From: an uncultured Parabacteroides sp.
Lineage (GTDB): Bacteria > Bacteroidota > Bacteroidia > Bacteroidales > Tannerellaceae
Reading direction: 5' to 3'
DNA: 25,306 bases
Assembly (NCBI RefSeq): GCF_905196875.1
Contig: NZ_CAJJWO010000073.1
Span: 1-25,306 of the forward strand
The position numbers and the translations under genes are program-made. Shown in pieces: positions 6,719 through 13,740 of the stretch. Within the stretch, counting starts at the first letter, position 1. Every line of letters starts with the position of its first letter. The notes under the pieces were generated by a model, which was not told where the DNA came from, did no database searches, and worked only from the letters and a program-made list of their open reading frames with translations.

Positions 6719-7264
6719 TTAAACCAACAGACCGGCGGCAACTTCTTCGGCTACAGCCTGGCTTTTGATAGCTGCTACCAGGGCAAGACCGAAGTTAATG
6801 ACTAGTCCGGGCCCTTTACCGGTTATGACATTGTCGGATACTTCAACAGCTTCGCCTGTTACGTTCGCACCGATCAGCTTCGGTTCGAAGCCTGGATAGC
6901 AGGTGGCGTTACGGCCTTTCAGCAATCCCAGTCCGCCTAGTACCATCGGTGCTGCACAGATGGCGGCAACGATCTTTCCTTCACGGTATTGCTGCAACAG
7001 GGCTTCTTTTACCGGCTCCGAATCATTCAGGTTGGCTGCTCCGGGCATACCGCCGGGCAGTACAAGCGCATCGGCTCCGGCCAGATCTGCTTTTCCCAGT
7101 GTCGTATCGGCTGTAACCGGAACATTATGTGCTCCCGTTACAACAGGATTGTCTGTGATGGAAACAGTTGTCACTTCGATACCTCCGCGGCGCAGGATAT
7201 CGATTGTACCCAGGGCTTCCATTTCCTCGAAACCGTTGGCTAAGAATACAATTGCTTTCTTCAT
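6719..7264 (-). CDS. DJ-1/PfpI-family protein
   Basis: This 181-residue protein of the DJ-1 subgroup contains the nucleophile Cys103 in AAICAAPMVLG and the partner Glu13 in FLANGFEEMEALG. It also has the ALVLPGGMPGAANL motif, which together give the DJ-1 active site. DJ-1 relatives are linked to oxidative stress and glyoxal/protein repair; its specific reaction here is unknown. The start at 7264 (MKKAIVF) is preferred to 7294: it gives the family N-terminus and has a good AGGAAA site overlapping the end of the tonB gene, whereas 7294 would overlap tonB by 20 bases. It is the last gene of the operon, followed by a strong terminator. Confidence 0.92.
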   Translation of the reverse strand: MKKAIVFLANGFEEMEALGTIDILRRGGIEVTTVSITDNPVVTGAHNVPVTADTTLGKADLAGADALVLPGGMPGAANLNDSEPVKEALLQQYREGKIVAAICAAPMVLGGLGLLKGRNATCYPGFEPKLIGANVTGEAVEVSDNVITGKGPGLVINFGLALVAAIKSQAVAEEVAAGLLV

Positions 7265-7274
7265 GTTATTTCCT

Positions 7275-8111
7275 TTATTTAAGTTTATATACATAGGTGA
7301 TCGTACCGCTCTGGTTGTTCGCCCCGCTTATGCTGTTGAACTTCGCACGTTTGGCGGCATCCAGTGCACTTTTACGCATGGAAGCGTTGTCGATGTTGGT
7401 ACCTCTTCCTATTTCTGTAAATATTACATTTCCTTTCGGATCGACCGTAATGTTAATAACAATACGTCCTTCTTCCTGGATCGTGTAAGCGGGACGGGGC
7501 AAACCTCCGGCTCCTATAGAACGGCCGTTGAGGTTGAATGAACCGTAGCCGCCTACGCCTTCGTTGGCTCCGTGGTCGGAGTTGCCGAACGGGCTTCCCT
7601 GGTTGCCTGTTCCGGTTTCTGCGTCACCCTGGCTGTTGCCTTCAGCGCCACCGATACCGAATGCTCCGGCAACACGGTTACTGATGGCCTGTTCCTTCTT
7701 GCGACGCTCTTCTTCCATACGTTTCTTTTCTGCCTCTTCGCGTTTGCGACGATCCTCTTCCTCTTTTCGTTTACGCTCTTCCTCTTTCTTCTTTTGTTCC
7801 TCTTTCTTTTTGGCTTCGGCCAGAGCAACACTTTCTTCGATGTCCTGCGTAATAACCTCCTCTTTCGGTGTTTCTACCGGCGGAGTGGGTGGAGGGGGAG
7901 GCGTAGTCGTTTCCTGTGGCAGTTCCTGCCCTGTATACTTCGGTTCGAAGGTACCGGCGGCGGAATTGACATTCCCGAAATTGACCAGGACACCCCCGTC
8001 TTCTTCCGGAATTTCCGTCCGTAATACCGTGAACAACAGGATCAGAAAGATCGCCAGGTGGAAAGCGACTGAACCGGCTATACTGTATATGTCATCTTTG
8101 TTGAATTTCAT
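7275..8111 (-). CDS. TonB/TolA-like energy transducer
   Basis: This 278-residue protein spans the periplasm and passes proton-motive energy to outer-membrane receptors. One N-terminal membrane helix (about residues 11-30, SIAGSVAFHLAIFLILLF) contains the conserved Ser/His pair. A Pro stretch follows (about 71-81). Residues about 99-143 are nearly all Lys, Glu and Arg, a probable long single helix. Next is a Gly/Asn-rich linker (about 148-200) and a C-terminal TonB-like domain (about 205-278, with GRIVINITVDPKGNV). The long charged helix is more like TolA than classical Pro-rich TonB, so the partner could be a Tol-like system. It sits 5 bases after exbD and is clearly co-transcribed with exbB and exbD. 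Confidence 0.88.
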   Translation of the reverse strand: MKFNKDDIYSIAGSVAFHLAIFLILLFTVLRTEIPEEDGGVLVNFGNVNSAAGTFEPKYTGQELPQETTTPPPPPTPPVETPKEEVITQDIEESVALAEAKKKEEQKKKEEERKRKEEEDRRKREEAEKKRMEEERRKKEQAISNRVAGAFGIGGAEGNSQGDAETGTGNQGSPFGNSDHGANEGVGGYGSFNLNGRSIGAGGLPRPAYTIQEEGRIVINITVDPKGNVIFTEIGRGTNIDNASMRKSALDAAKRAKFNSISGANNQSGTITYVYKLK

Positions 8112-8116
8112 ATCTG

Positions 8117-8527
8117 TTATTTCTGCGCACGGGTGGCAAGCACCATCTTGAATTTGTTTTCGTTCGCTATGTTCAGGATCTTTACGATTTCTTTATAAGG
8201 AACTGTCTCGTCTGCATAAAGGGCGACGAACATTTCGGGCTCTTTTGCGTAACTGTCTTGCAGGAACGGGGTGATCTCGTCGAACGTGACCTGCGTTTCC
8301 CGCTGGTTACCGAAGGCTACGTAGTAATTCAGGTTGGCATCGATGGTAACCCGCGTAAGCGGTTTGGCTGCCGTTTGCTGCTTGGCTTGCGGCAATGTTA
8401 CCTTGATGGCATTCGGAATGACTACCGTAGAGGTGACCATAAAGAAGATCAACAGCAGGAATATGACGTCGGTCATGGAGGCCATGCTGAAGGCTTCGTT
8501 TACTTTTGTTCTTCGTTTTAGTGCCAT
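8117..8527 (-). CDS. exbD: ExbD/TolR-family proton channel subunit
   Basis: This 136-residue protein has one membrane helix (about residues 19-37, VIFLLLIFFMVTSTVV) with the essential acid Asp20 at its start (SMTDVIF). A periplasmic domain follows. With ExbB it forms the inner-membrane motor that powers TonB. The short basic N-terminus MALKRRTK faces the cytoplasm. It is 8 bases downstream of exbB. Only one exbD is present here, while several Bacteroidetes operons carry two. Confidence 0.92.
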   Translation of the reverse strand: MALKRRTKVNEAFSMASMTDVIFLLLIFFMVTSTVVIPNAIKVTLPQAKQQTAAKPLTRVTIDANLNYYVAFGNQRETQVTFDEITPFLQDSYAKEPEMFVALYADETVPYKEIVKILNIANENKFKMVLATRAQK

Positions 8528-8535
8528 TCGCTTTC

Positions 8536-9246
8536 TTAATTAGCCGGTTCGTTCAATAAATCCATAAATTCCATCGTACGGGCTTCCATTTTATTCACCA
8601 CGTTATCTACCTGCGATACCAGATAGTTGTAAGCAAACAAAGTGATGATACCGACTACCAGACCGCCGACGGTGGTTACAAGTGCTTCGTAAATACCTCC
8701 GGACAGTAAGGATACATCGACGTTCGTTCCGGCATTCGCCATATCGAAGAAGGCGCGTACCATACCGGTTACCGTTCCGAGGAAACCCAACATAGGAGCT
8801 CCGGCAGCTGTCGTAGCGATCAGCGGGAAACCTTTTTCGAGTTTCGCAATTTCCAGGTTACCCACGTTTTCGATGGCAACGAGTACATCGTTCATCGGAC
8901 GTCCCAGACGGGTGATGCCCTTTTCGATCATACGGGCGGAAGGGGTGTTGGTGCTCCGGCACAGGTTCAGCGCCGAGTCTACTTTTCCTTCGTGGATATA
9001 GTCTTTGATACGGTTCATGAAATTCTGGTCTTCTTTACCCGCACGTCGGATAACTAATAAACGCTGGATGAAGATGTAGCCTGCCATTAGCGATAACAGC
9101 AATAGTACAACCATGATCCACCCTCCTTTGAACGCAAGGTCTATTACATTGATCTCTGCTTCAGTGGGGACTGTTACTGCCGTCAGATCCGGCATCTGCT
9201 CTGCTGTCTGTGCCCCTACTGCCTGTAGGGAAAGTAAAATACTCAT
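8536..9246 (-). CDS. exbB: ExbB/TolQ/MotA-family proton channel protein
   Basis: This 236-residue inner-membrane protein has an N-terminal stretch (MSILLSLQAVGAQTAEQ) and three membrane helices: about residues 39-62 (WIMVVLLLLSLMAGYIF), 142-172 (IATTAAGAPMLGFLGTVTGMV) and 187-210 (LVTTVGGLVVGIITLFAYNYL). The GAPMLGFLGTVTGM signature is typical of the MotA/TolQ/ExbB proton channel domain. It assembles as the pentameric motor around ExbD. It starts 36 bases after pdxJ, without its own clear -7 box, so it probably belongs to the pdxJ transcript. Confidence 0.92.
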   Translation of the reverse strand: MSILLSLQAVGAQTAEQMPDLTAVTVPTEAEINVIDLAFKGGWIMVVLLLLSLMAGYIFIQRLLVIRRAGKEDQNFMNRIKDYIHEGKVDSALNLCRSTNTPSARMIEKGITRLGRPMNDVLVAIENVGNLEIAKLEKGFPLIATTAAGAPMLGFLGTVTGMVRAFFDMANAGTNVDVSLLSGGIYEALVTTVGGLVVGIITLFAYNYLVSQVDNVVNKMEARTMEFMDLLNEPAN

Positions 9247-9282
9247 AGATTTGTATACTTATTCGTTAATATTAGTACGTTA

Positions 9283-9999
9283 TTATTGTTGCAAACATGC
9301 TTTATATAAAGAAATGGTTTCCTGTAATCCGTGATACAATGCATCGCAGATCAGGGCATGACCGATAGAAACCTCTTCCAGCCAGGGGATGTTCTGACTG
9401 AACCAGGCCAGGTTCTCCAGACTCAGATCGTGGCCGGCATTGACACCCATTCCGAGGTTCTTTGCCAGTTGGGCCGCTGCCACGAAAGGAGCAATGGCTT
9501 CTTCCTTGTTTACGGGATAGTCGGTTGCATAGGGTTCTGTGTAGAGTTCGACACGGTCGGTTCCGGTTTTAGCCGCCAGTTCGATGTTGGCAAGGTCGGT
9601 TCCGACAAAGATAGAAGTACGGATACCTTGGGCGGTGAAGGTATCGACCAGTTCGCTCAACAAGTCGAAGTTCGCTTTTACGTCCCATCCGGCATTGGAT
9701 GTGACGGCATCGGGTGCGTCCGGTACTAAGGTTACCTGTGTCGGTTTAACTTTTAATACCAGGTCTATAAAATTGTTACAGGGATATCCTTCTATGTTAA
9801 ACTCTGTCCTGATAAGAGGTTTTAGTGCATATACATCGCTGTATTTAATGTGACGTTCGTCCGGACGGGGATGAACCGTAATTCCTTGTGCACCGAAATT
9901 TTCGCAGTCTTGTGCGACTTTTAGAATGTCTGGCATGTTACCTCCGCGTGCGTTACGGATGGTTGCAACCTTGTTAATGTTTACACTTAAATTTGTCAT
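9283..9999 (-). CDS. pdxJ: Pyridoxine 5'-phosphate synthase
   Basis: This 238-residue cytoplasmic TIM-barrel enzyme condenses 3-amino-2-oxopropyl phosphate with 1-deoxyxylulose 5-phosphate to form pyridoxine 5'-phosphate in the DXP-dependent vitamin B6 route. Family motifs are intact: NINKVATIRNARG (residues 7-19), VHPRPDERHI (42-51), VTLVPDAPDAVTSNAGWD, VNAGHDLSLEN and the C-terminal SIGHALICDAL. Length is normal. It is the first gene of the operon that continues into exbB; the link between vitamin B6 and the energy-coupling genes is of gene order, not known function. The promoter region overlaps that of the divergent CBS gene. Confidence 0.96.
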   Translation of the reverse strand: MTNLSVNINKVATIRNARGGNMPDILKVAQDCENFGAQGITVHPRPDERHIKYSDVYALKPLIRTEFNIEGYPCNNFIDLVLKVKPTQVTLVPDAPDAVTSNAGWDVKANFDLLSELVDTFTAQGIRTSIFVGTDLANIELAAKTGTDRVELYTEPYATDYPVNKEEAIAPFVAAAQLAKNLGMGVNAGHDLSLENLAWFSQNIPWLEEVSIGHALICDALYHGLQETISLYKACLQQ

Positions 10000-10028
10000 C
10001 GTATATCGTTATATCTTTTTTCTTTCAT

Positions 10029-10036
10029 TACATTTG
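10029..10036 (+). promoter_or_regulatory. -7 box for the CBS-nadK operon
   Basis: TACATTTGCAC fits TAnnTTTG. It predicts transcription from about 10042 and a leader of about 43 bases to the ATG at 10085, supporting that start over in-frame upstream codons. Confidence 0.55.
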
Positions 10037-10038
10037 CA

Positions 10039-10046
10039 CAAAAGTA
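10039..10046 (-). promoter_or_regulatory. -7 box for the pdxJ operon
   Basis: Minus strand TACTTTTGTGC fits TAnnTTTG and gives a leader of about 33 bases to the pdxJ ATG (9999). A second fit, TAAATTTG, lies at complement 10051-10058. The plus-strand box of the CBS gene lies only 2 bases away, so the two promoters cannot be occupied independently. Confidence 0.5.
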
Positions 10047-10084
10047 TCGGCAAATTTAGCAGAATTAAGGGAATTAACAGAATA

Positions 10085-10744
10085 ATGTTGGTGAAAGATT
10101 TCATAACGAAGGAACTTCCCGTGTTAAAAAGTTTTGACACAGGGGAATACGCGTTGGCATTGATGGATGATTTTAAGTTAAAACATCTGCCTTTGTTGAG
10201 CGAGGGGATATACCGTTGCCTGATCTCGGAAAAGGATCTGATGGCTATGCCTGATCCTGCGGCAACGATCGGCGAGCCGGTTCTGTTTGCTCCCAGTGTG
10301 ACGGAGAACACACATATCCATGAGGCGCTTGCTTTGATCGCCCGTTACCAGTTGAGCCTGCTTCCGGTGGTCAGTCCGGAAGGTGAATACCAGGGCGCGA
10401 TTACGAGAGAGAAACTGATCGATATTCTTTCGGAACTGTGCAATGCCGAAACTTCGGGCAGTGTATTTGTCCTGGAGGTGATGCCGCAGGATTATTCGCT
10501 TACGGATATTGCCCGTTTGATCGAATCGAACAATGCGCATGTATTGAATCTGCTTTCATATACGGATAAGGATACCGGACGTTTGCATCTTATTATAAAG
10601 ATAGATCTGGAGGATGCCTCACCGGTAATCCGCAGTTTCGAGCGTTTTAACTACACTGTCCTCTATTATTTTATGGAAAAAGGGATGGTGGATGATCTGT
10701 TGCAGCAACGGATGAACGAGTTGTTGCATTATATGAATATTTAA
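10085..10744 (+). CDS. CBS-domain protein, AcuB-like
   Basis: This 219-residue cytoplasmic protein has two CBS domains in tandem: about residues 1-55 (LVKDFITKELPVLKSFDTG) and 65-125 (VTENTHIHEALALIARYQLSLLPVVS). An ACT-like C-terminal part (about 133-219, SVFVLEVMPQDYSLTDIARL) follows. CBS pairs usually bind adenine nucleotides and sense energy state. The next gene, 12 bases downstream, is nadK, so a role in adenylate or NAD(P) balance is possible but inferred. The start at 10085 is chosen because it begins the first CBS domain and follows the promoter at 10029. Upstream in-frame codons lie in the divergent pdxJ gene. Confidence 0.85.
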   Translation: MLVKDFITKELPVLKSFDTGEYALALMDDFKLKHLPLLSEGIYRCLISEKDLMAMPDPAATIGEPVLFAPSVTENTHIHEALALIARYQLSLLPVVSPEGEYQGAITREKLIDILSELCNAETSGSVFVLEVMPQDYSLTDIARLIESNNAHVLNLLSYTDKDTGRLHLIIKIDLEDASPVIRSFERFNYTVLYYFMEKGMVDDLLQQRMNELLHYMNI

Positions 10745-10756
10745 TCGGGTTTTAAT

Positions 10757-11632
10757 ATGAAAGTAGGCATATTCGGCAGTGAGTATCAGGTAGAGAAACA
10801 AAGTCAGATAAAGCGTCTGTTTGAAAAGCTCCGTTTGCAAGAGGTAGAGGTCTATGTGGATTGTAACTTTTACAACTTTCTGACAGATGTTCTCAATTTT
10901 GAACCGGCGATAGCCGGGTTACTGACCGACGATGATTTCGATCTGGATGTAGCCCTCAGTGTCGGAGGGGATGGTACTTTCCTGCGTACAGCGGCCCGGG
11001 TGAATCGGCAGGATATCCCTATTTTGGGTATTAACACCGGACGGCTCGGTTTTCTGGCGGATGTGGGAGGAAATGATATCGAAGATACATTGGATGAGTT
11101 ATTTAAAAACTATTATAAAATAGAAGAACGTACTTTATTGCGTCTTCATACGGAGGATCGTGTTTTTAAAGGTTATAATTATGCCTTGAACGAGATTGCC
11201 ATATTAAAGCGCGACACCTCATCGATGATCACGATTCATACTTCACTCAATGATGAGTACTTGGCTTCTTATCAGGCCGACGGCTTACTGATCGCAACAC
11301 CGACCGGTTCGACGGCTTATTCGATGAGTGTGAACGGTCCGATCATCATACCGCAAAGCAATAATATCGTATTAAGTCCTGTTGCTCCCCATTCCTTGAA
11401 TGTGCGTCCGTTGGTCATTCCGGATACATATACCATCACTTTGGGAGTAGAGAGCCGGAACAAATACTTCCTCATTTCACTAGACGGGCGTTCGGAAATA
11501 TTCCCGACCGGCATACAGCTGACGGTATCGAAGGCGGATTATACGACAAAAGTCATAAAAAGATACAATCATACCTTTTATCAAACGCTTCGCGAGAAGC
11601 TGATGTGGGGAGCCGATGCAAGAATGAAATAG
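10757..11632 (+). CDS. nadK: NAD kinase
   Basis: This 291-residue cytoplasmic enzyme phosphorylates NAD to NADP using ATP or polyphosphate. The hallmark GGDGTFLRTA (GGDG at residues 70-73), INTGRLGFLADV, the NE of ALNEIAILK, DGLLIATPTGSTAYSMS and the SPVAPHSLNVRPLV segment are all present. It is co-transcribed with the CBS gene. No intrinsic terminator directly follows the stop; the hairpin of the first small RNA cassette (11801-11827) would be the first one met by readthrough. Confidence 0.96.
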   Translation: MKVGIFGSEYQVEKQSQIKRLFEKLRLQEVEVYVDCNFYNFLTDVLNFEPAIAGLLTDDDFDLDVALSVGGDGTFLRTAARVNRQDIPILGINTGRLGFLADVGGNDIEDTLDELFKNYYKIEERTLLRLHTEDRVFKGYNYALNEIAILKRDTSSMITIHTSLNDEYLASYQADGLLIATPTGSTAYSMSVNGPIIIPQSNNIVLSPVAPHSLNVRPLVIPDTYTITLGVESRNKYFLISLDGRSEIFPTGIQLTVSKADYTTKVIKRYNHTFYQTLREKLMWGADARMK

Positions 11633-11746
11633 GGAGAGAAGTTATGAAACTGCTCTAAAAAGATGTTTTATAGCATGTTTTTGTTAAATCATATTAAAGG
11701 TATGAGAAAAACAAGTGAAATATTATGCTACATAACATAAAACCTC

Positions 11747-11754
11747 TATATTTG
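11747..11754 (+). promoter_or_regulatory. -7 box of small RNA cassette copy 1
   Basis: TATATTTGCA matches the Bacteroidales -7 consensus perfectly. No TTTG -33 box is seen at the expected distance; instead dyad site B occupies that place, ending 7 bases before the box. That hints at control by a DNA-binding protein. Confidence 0.75.
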
Positions 11755-11758
11755 CACT

Positions 11759-11827
11759 GTGTTTTTCATGGTATTAGATTTAAGGTTAACAATGAAGATT
11801 GGCTGTCCGTGATGGATAGCCTTTTTT
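11759..11827 (+). ncRNA. Predicted small RNA, copy 1 (FopS-like)
   Basis: The predicted transcript is about 69 bases, starting near 11759 and ending in an intrinsic terminator. The hairpin is GGCTGTCC (11801-11808) paired with GGATAGCC (11814-11821, one G-U), loop GTGAT, then six Ts. The 5' part contains GTGTTTTTCATGGTATTAG and a purine-rich TTAAGGTTAACAATGAAG stretch. It resembles the paralogous small RNAs reported in Bacteroides under the name FopS, which I recall but cannot verify. A 14-codon frame (11768-11812) lies inside it. The hairpin may also end the CBS-nadK transcript. Confidence 0.72.
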
Positions 11828-11865
11828 ATTTTATACCGATTGGGCTTTCCTGAAACAATTATTTT

Positions 11866-11873
11866 TATATTTG
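11866..11873 (+). promoter_or_regulatory. -7 box for the ECF sigma gene
   Basis: TATATTTGCCTC fits TAnnTTTG and predicts a leader of about 73 bases before the ATG at 11953. A GGAGAGGGAGG ribosome site lies at about 11933-11943. Confidence 0.6.
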
Positions 11874-11952
11874 CCTCTGATAAAATCCACATAAGTAATT
11901 TGAGTACGATTGATATCGGTCTTATCGATAAAGGAGAGGGAGGTTTAATGTT

Positions 11953-12513
11953 ATGATCAATACATCCAGGGATGATGAGTATGTCAAGGCTCTGAGTAAC
12001 GGTGATTCGAAAGCTTTCGAATTGCTATTTCTGCGGTATCAGCCGAAACTTGTCTATTTTTTTGCAGGCTTTGTGCACGATGACGAGATTGCCCAGGATT
12101 TGGCTCAGGATCTTTTCTTCAATCTTTGGAATAACAGAAGCAAGCTTTCGGATATACGCCTGTTTCAATCTTACCTCTATCAGATGGCACGTAATATTTT
12201 ATATAATTATTATGATCATTCTTTGGTGGAGGAAAAATACGGAATCGCGCAGTTTTTGTCTCCGTTGGTGTCTGATGATCCGGAAGAACAGTTATTTGCC
12301 AGAAACTTACAGGATTTGATCAATCTCAGAGTGGAGCAGATGCCTCCCCAGCGGAGGTTGATTTTTCGTATGAGCCGGATAGAAGGACTGAATAATGAGG
12401 AAATAGCAAACCGGCTTAATATAAATAAACGAACTGTGGAGAACCATTTAACCGTCGCTCTGGCGGATTTAAGGAAGATGCTTAAGATTTCTGTTCTGCT
12501 CTTTTTTCATTAA
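11953..12513 (+). CDS. ECF-type RNA polymerase sigma factor
   Basis: This 186-residue sigma factor has region 2 at about residues 21-88 (FELLFLRYQPKLVYFFAGFV and DEIAQDLAQDLFFNLWNNR). Region 4 is at about 120-172, with the helix-turn-helix NEEIANRLNINKRTVENHL. It is the Bacteroidales ECF type that works with a FecR anti-sigma factor and a SusC receptor. The out-of-frame ATG at 11948 is followed by a stop, so 11953 is the start. The anti-sigma gene begins 82 bases later. By analogy to FecI/FecR/FecA, ligand at the receptor releases this sigma factor to transcribe the receptor genes. Confidence 0.94.
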   Translation: MINTSRDDEYVKALSNGDSKAFELLFLRYQPKLVYFFAGFVHDDEIAQDLAQDLFFNLWNNRSKLSDIRLFQSYLYQMARNILYNYYDHSLVEEKYGIAQFLSPLVSDDPEEQLFARNLQDLINLRVEQMPPQRRLIFRMSRIEGLNNEEIANRLNINKRTVENHLTVALADLRKMLKISVLLFFH

Positions 12514-12595
12514 TTCTGTACTTTCTGTAAAAAAATCAATTTTAGACTGTGTGTAAAACCGGAGTTCGCTTTCTTATTTATAAAAAGCGATAATT

Positions 12596-13588
12596 ATGTA
12601 CGAAAAAGAAATAAAGGAGATAATCAGGTTATTTTTTGGAAAACGGTTTTCGAAGGACGCTCAATTGCGTTTTCGTTATTGGCTTCGGTCGGAAGAAGAT
12701 CGTGATGAAAAGGAGGATGTCCTGCGAGAGATGTGGGAGGCAAGTCCGTCTGATGTTTCGGAACAAACCTGGAACAGGCTGTCGGAAATGCAGGACAGAA
12801 TTGCAAAATCACGAAATGTAGCATTACCCGGAACCCAGAACCGACGCTGGATGAAATATGCAGCGGTAGCTGCCATCTGGATACTGACTGTGTTCACTAC
12901 GCAGTATTTCTCAGAGCAGGACGTTAAAATAATATCTCCCAAACTGACCGAATTTTATGTTCCTTATGGCGATAAGCAGGAGTTAACGTTGTCCGATGGC
13001 TCTGTCGTTTGGGTAAATGCCGGGTCGGTTCTTATTTATCCTTCAGAGTTTGCAGCAGCCACACGTACTGTTTTTCTTAGTGGAGAAGCTTGTTTTAAAG
13101 TGGCGAAAAATCCGGAACAGCCGTTTATCGTAAGTACGAAACATCTGGATATTCTGGCTTTGGGGACCGTTTTTAGTGTAAATGCTTATCCAGGTGCGAC
13201 AGAAACTATCGCAACATTGGAAGAAGGAAGTATAAAGGTGGATACGAAACCTGCGAAGACTCAAGCTTCAGTTCTAAAACCTAATGAACAATTCGTTTAC
13301 TCCCATTTGACACACCAGTTCACGATCAATGTGGTTGATGCAGAACAGATATCAGCCTGGAAAGACGGTTATCTGATATTTAAAAATGCAACCTTTGAGG
13401 AAGTGACCGCCGTTTTGGAACGCAAATATAACGTGACAATTAATTATAATGCGGAAAAATATAAAGGGCGTACCTATTATGTGAAATTTAATCCGGATGA
13501 AAGTATAGAAGATGCACTTTTGATTTTAAAACATCTGATAGAAGATTTCAGATACCGGATAACGGGACGAACAATCAGTATAAACTAA
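12596..13588 (+). CDS. FecR-family anti-sigma factor
   Basis: This 330-residue protein has a cytoplasmic N-terminus (about 1-85, charged, sigma-binding), one membrane helix (about 86-105, MKYAAVAAIWILTVFTTQYF), a periplasmic FecR domain and a C-terminal DUF4974-type domain. The FecR domain is at about 120-215 and includes GDKQELTLSDGSVVWVNAGS and the GEACFKVAKNPEQPFIVST block. The DUF4974-type domain is at about 258-328 and includes FKNATFEEVTAVLERKYNV. It holds the sigma factor inactive until the STN domain of the receptor signals across the periplasm. It sits directly between the sigma gene and the receptor gene. Confidence 0.94.
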   Translation: MYEKEIKEIIRLFFGKRFSKDAQLRFRYWLRSEEDRDEKEDVLREMWEASPSDVSEQTWNRLSEMQDRIAKSRNVALPGTQNRRWMKYAAVAAIWILTVFTTQYFSEQDVKIISPKLTEFYVPYGDKQELTLSDGSVVWVNAGSVLIYPSEFAAATRTVFLSGEACFKVAKNPEQPFIVSTKHLDILALGTVFSVNAYPGATETIATLEEGSIKVDTKPAKTQASVLKPNEQFVYSHLTHQFTINVVDAEQISAWKDGYLIFKNATFEEVTAVLERKYNVTINYNAEKYKGRTYYVKFNPDESIEDALLILKHLIEDFRYRITGRTISIN

Positions 13589-13594
13589 AAGAAA

Positions 13595-13657
13595 GGAGGA
13601 ACCACAACATATATAAAAGAAAGACGGGGAGAACGACCGGCAAAATCTCCTCCCCGT
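13595..13657 (+). promoter_or_regulatory. Possible attenuator between anti-sigma and receptor genes
   Basis: ACGGGGAG (13624-13631) pairs perfectly with CTCCCCGT (13650-13657), followed by ATTTTG. Just upstream GGAGGA (13595-13600) can instead pair with TCCTCC (13648-13653), so the two folds exclude each other. The first fold has only a weak T-run. It could separate the sigma/anti-sigma transcript from the receptor operon. No TAnnTTTG box is seen between it and the receptor start, as expected if the receptor promoter uses the ECF sigma. Confidence 0.4.
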
Positions 13658-13740
13658 ATTTTGAAATCATAGAATACCATCAAAAACATTTCAAGTAATA
13701 TTAAAAAACAGTATTCATATTAATAAAAACACACAAAGAT

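Larger units (their letters stand above)
11657..11827 (+). repeat. Dispersed regulatory-RNA cassette, copy 1
   Basis: This unit fills most of the 320-base gap between nadK and the sigma factor. In order it holds dyad site A (11662-11677, ATGTT-N4-AGCAT), an AT-rich spacer, dyad site B (11724-11739, ATGCT-N4-AACAT), the -7 box TATATTTG (11747-11754), a transcribed body and a hairpin terminator. Against copy 2 the segment 11731-11822 is identical over 92 bases, while the upstream part differs at 8 positions. Sites A and B start 62 bp apart, about six helical turns, and are also complementary to each other. Confidence 0.9.

Noticed and set aside
7564..8151. Long plus-strand frames opposite the tonB-like gene
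   Set aside because: They mirror the low-complexity K/E/R codons of the real gene; the translated products are Ser/Arg- or Phe/Leu-rich runs without family features.
9926..10084. N-terminal extension of the CBS protein
   Set aside because: It overlaps the coding sequence and promoter of divergent pdxJ, and the CBS domain begins at the Met encoded at 10085.
11657..11827. The repeats as insertion sequences, MITEs or a CRISPR array
   Set aside because: No transposase frame, no target-site duplications that I could see, copies thousands of bases apart with no regular spacers, and an internal promoter/terminator layout. A MITE origin of the dyad pair is not fully excluded.
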